Origin: Bacilli bacterium
GTDB lineage: Bacteria; Bacillota_I; Bacilli_A; ML615J-28; CAG-313
DNA: 5,001 nt
Direction of reading: 5' to 3'
NCBI GenBank assembly: GCA_900752975.1
Contig: CAADXH010000093.1
Location: 1-5,001 of the forward strand
A program made the position numbers and the translations under genes. The notes under the pieces are model-generated. The model ran no database searches. It was not told the DNA's origin and saw only the letters and a program-made list of their open reading frames with translations. Of this stretch, positions 4,991 to 5,001 are shown one piece after another. Within the stretch, counting starts at the first letter, position 1. The number at the start of each line of letters is the position of its first letter.

Positions 4991-5001
4991 AACACCAAAG
5001 G

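Overview
This AT-rich window carries five complete genes, all on the minus strand, in a compact layout with recognisable promoters and intrinsic terminators. The content points to a low-GC Gram-positive bacterium of the class Bacilli, probably from one of the lineages bordering the Mollicutes (Erysipelotrichia, Turicibacter, Haloplasma, Izemoplasma or RF39-type). The lineage is inference. Three things support it: the AT bias; a ClpB without an N-terminal domain, as in mycoplasmas; and a SpoVID/YsxE spore-coat pair, which is a Bacilli trait. The three tryptophan codons are all TGG, no in-frame TGA occurs, and stops are TAA or TAG, so there is no sign of the mycoplasma code.

In the direction of transcription (right to left), clpB comes first. 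It has a consensus SigA promoter (TTGACA-16-TATAAT), a CIRCE element (the HrcA operator) in its leader, a strong ribosome binding site and a long terminator. It is therefore a self-contained heat-shock unit. Next is a two-gene sporulation operon. It has a promoter that closely fits the mother-cell factor SigmaE, then a very short SpoVID-like coat morphogenetic protein, then a CotS/YsxE-family pseudokinase whose start overlaps the spoVID stop by one base. It ends in a terminator that contains the ysxE stop codon. Last is a housekeeping operon with a SigA extended -10 promoter, yceD (DUF177, 23S rRNA accumulation), rpmF (ribosomal protein L32) and a terminator.

Both edges hold regulatory DNA for genes outside the window. 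At the left edge, an extended -10 element on the minus strand sits between the arms of an inverted repeat. At the right edge, a plus-strand promoter divergent from clpB carries two exact copies and one degenerate copy of a 15-bp repeat, spaced about 25 bp apart, which look like binding sites for an unidentified regulator.

The most notable content is the miniature SpoVID-YsxE unit with its SigmaE-type promoter, in a genome that otherwise has Mollicutes-like features. It suggests an organism that retains at least part of the endospore-coat programme. No CRISPR array, mobile element, tRNA or rRNA is visible, and no stretch longer than about 300 bases lacks a gene.
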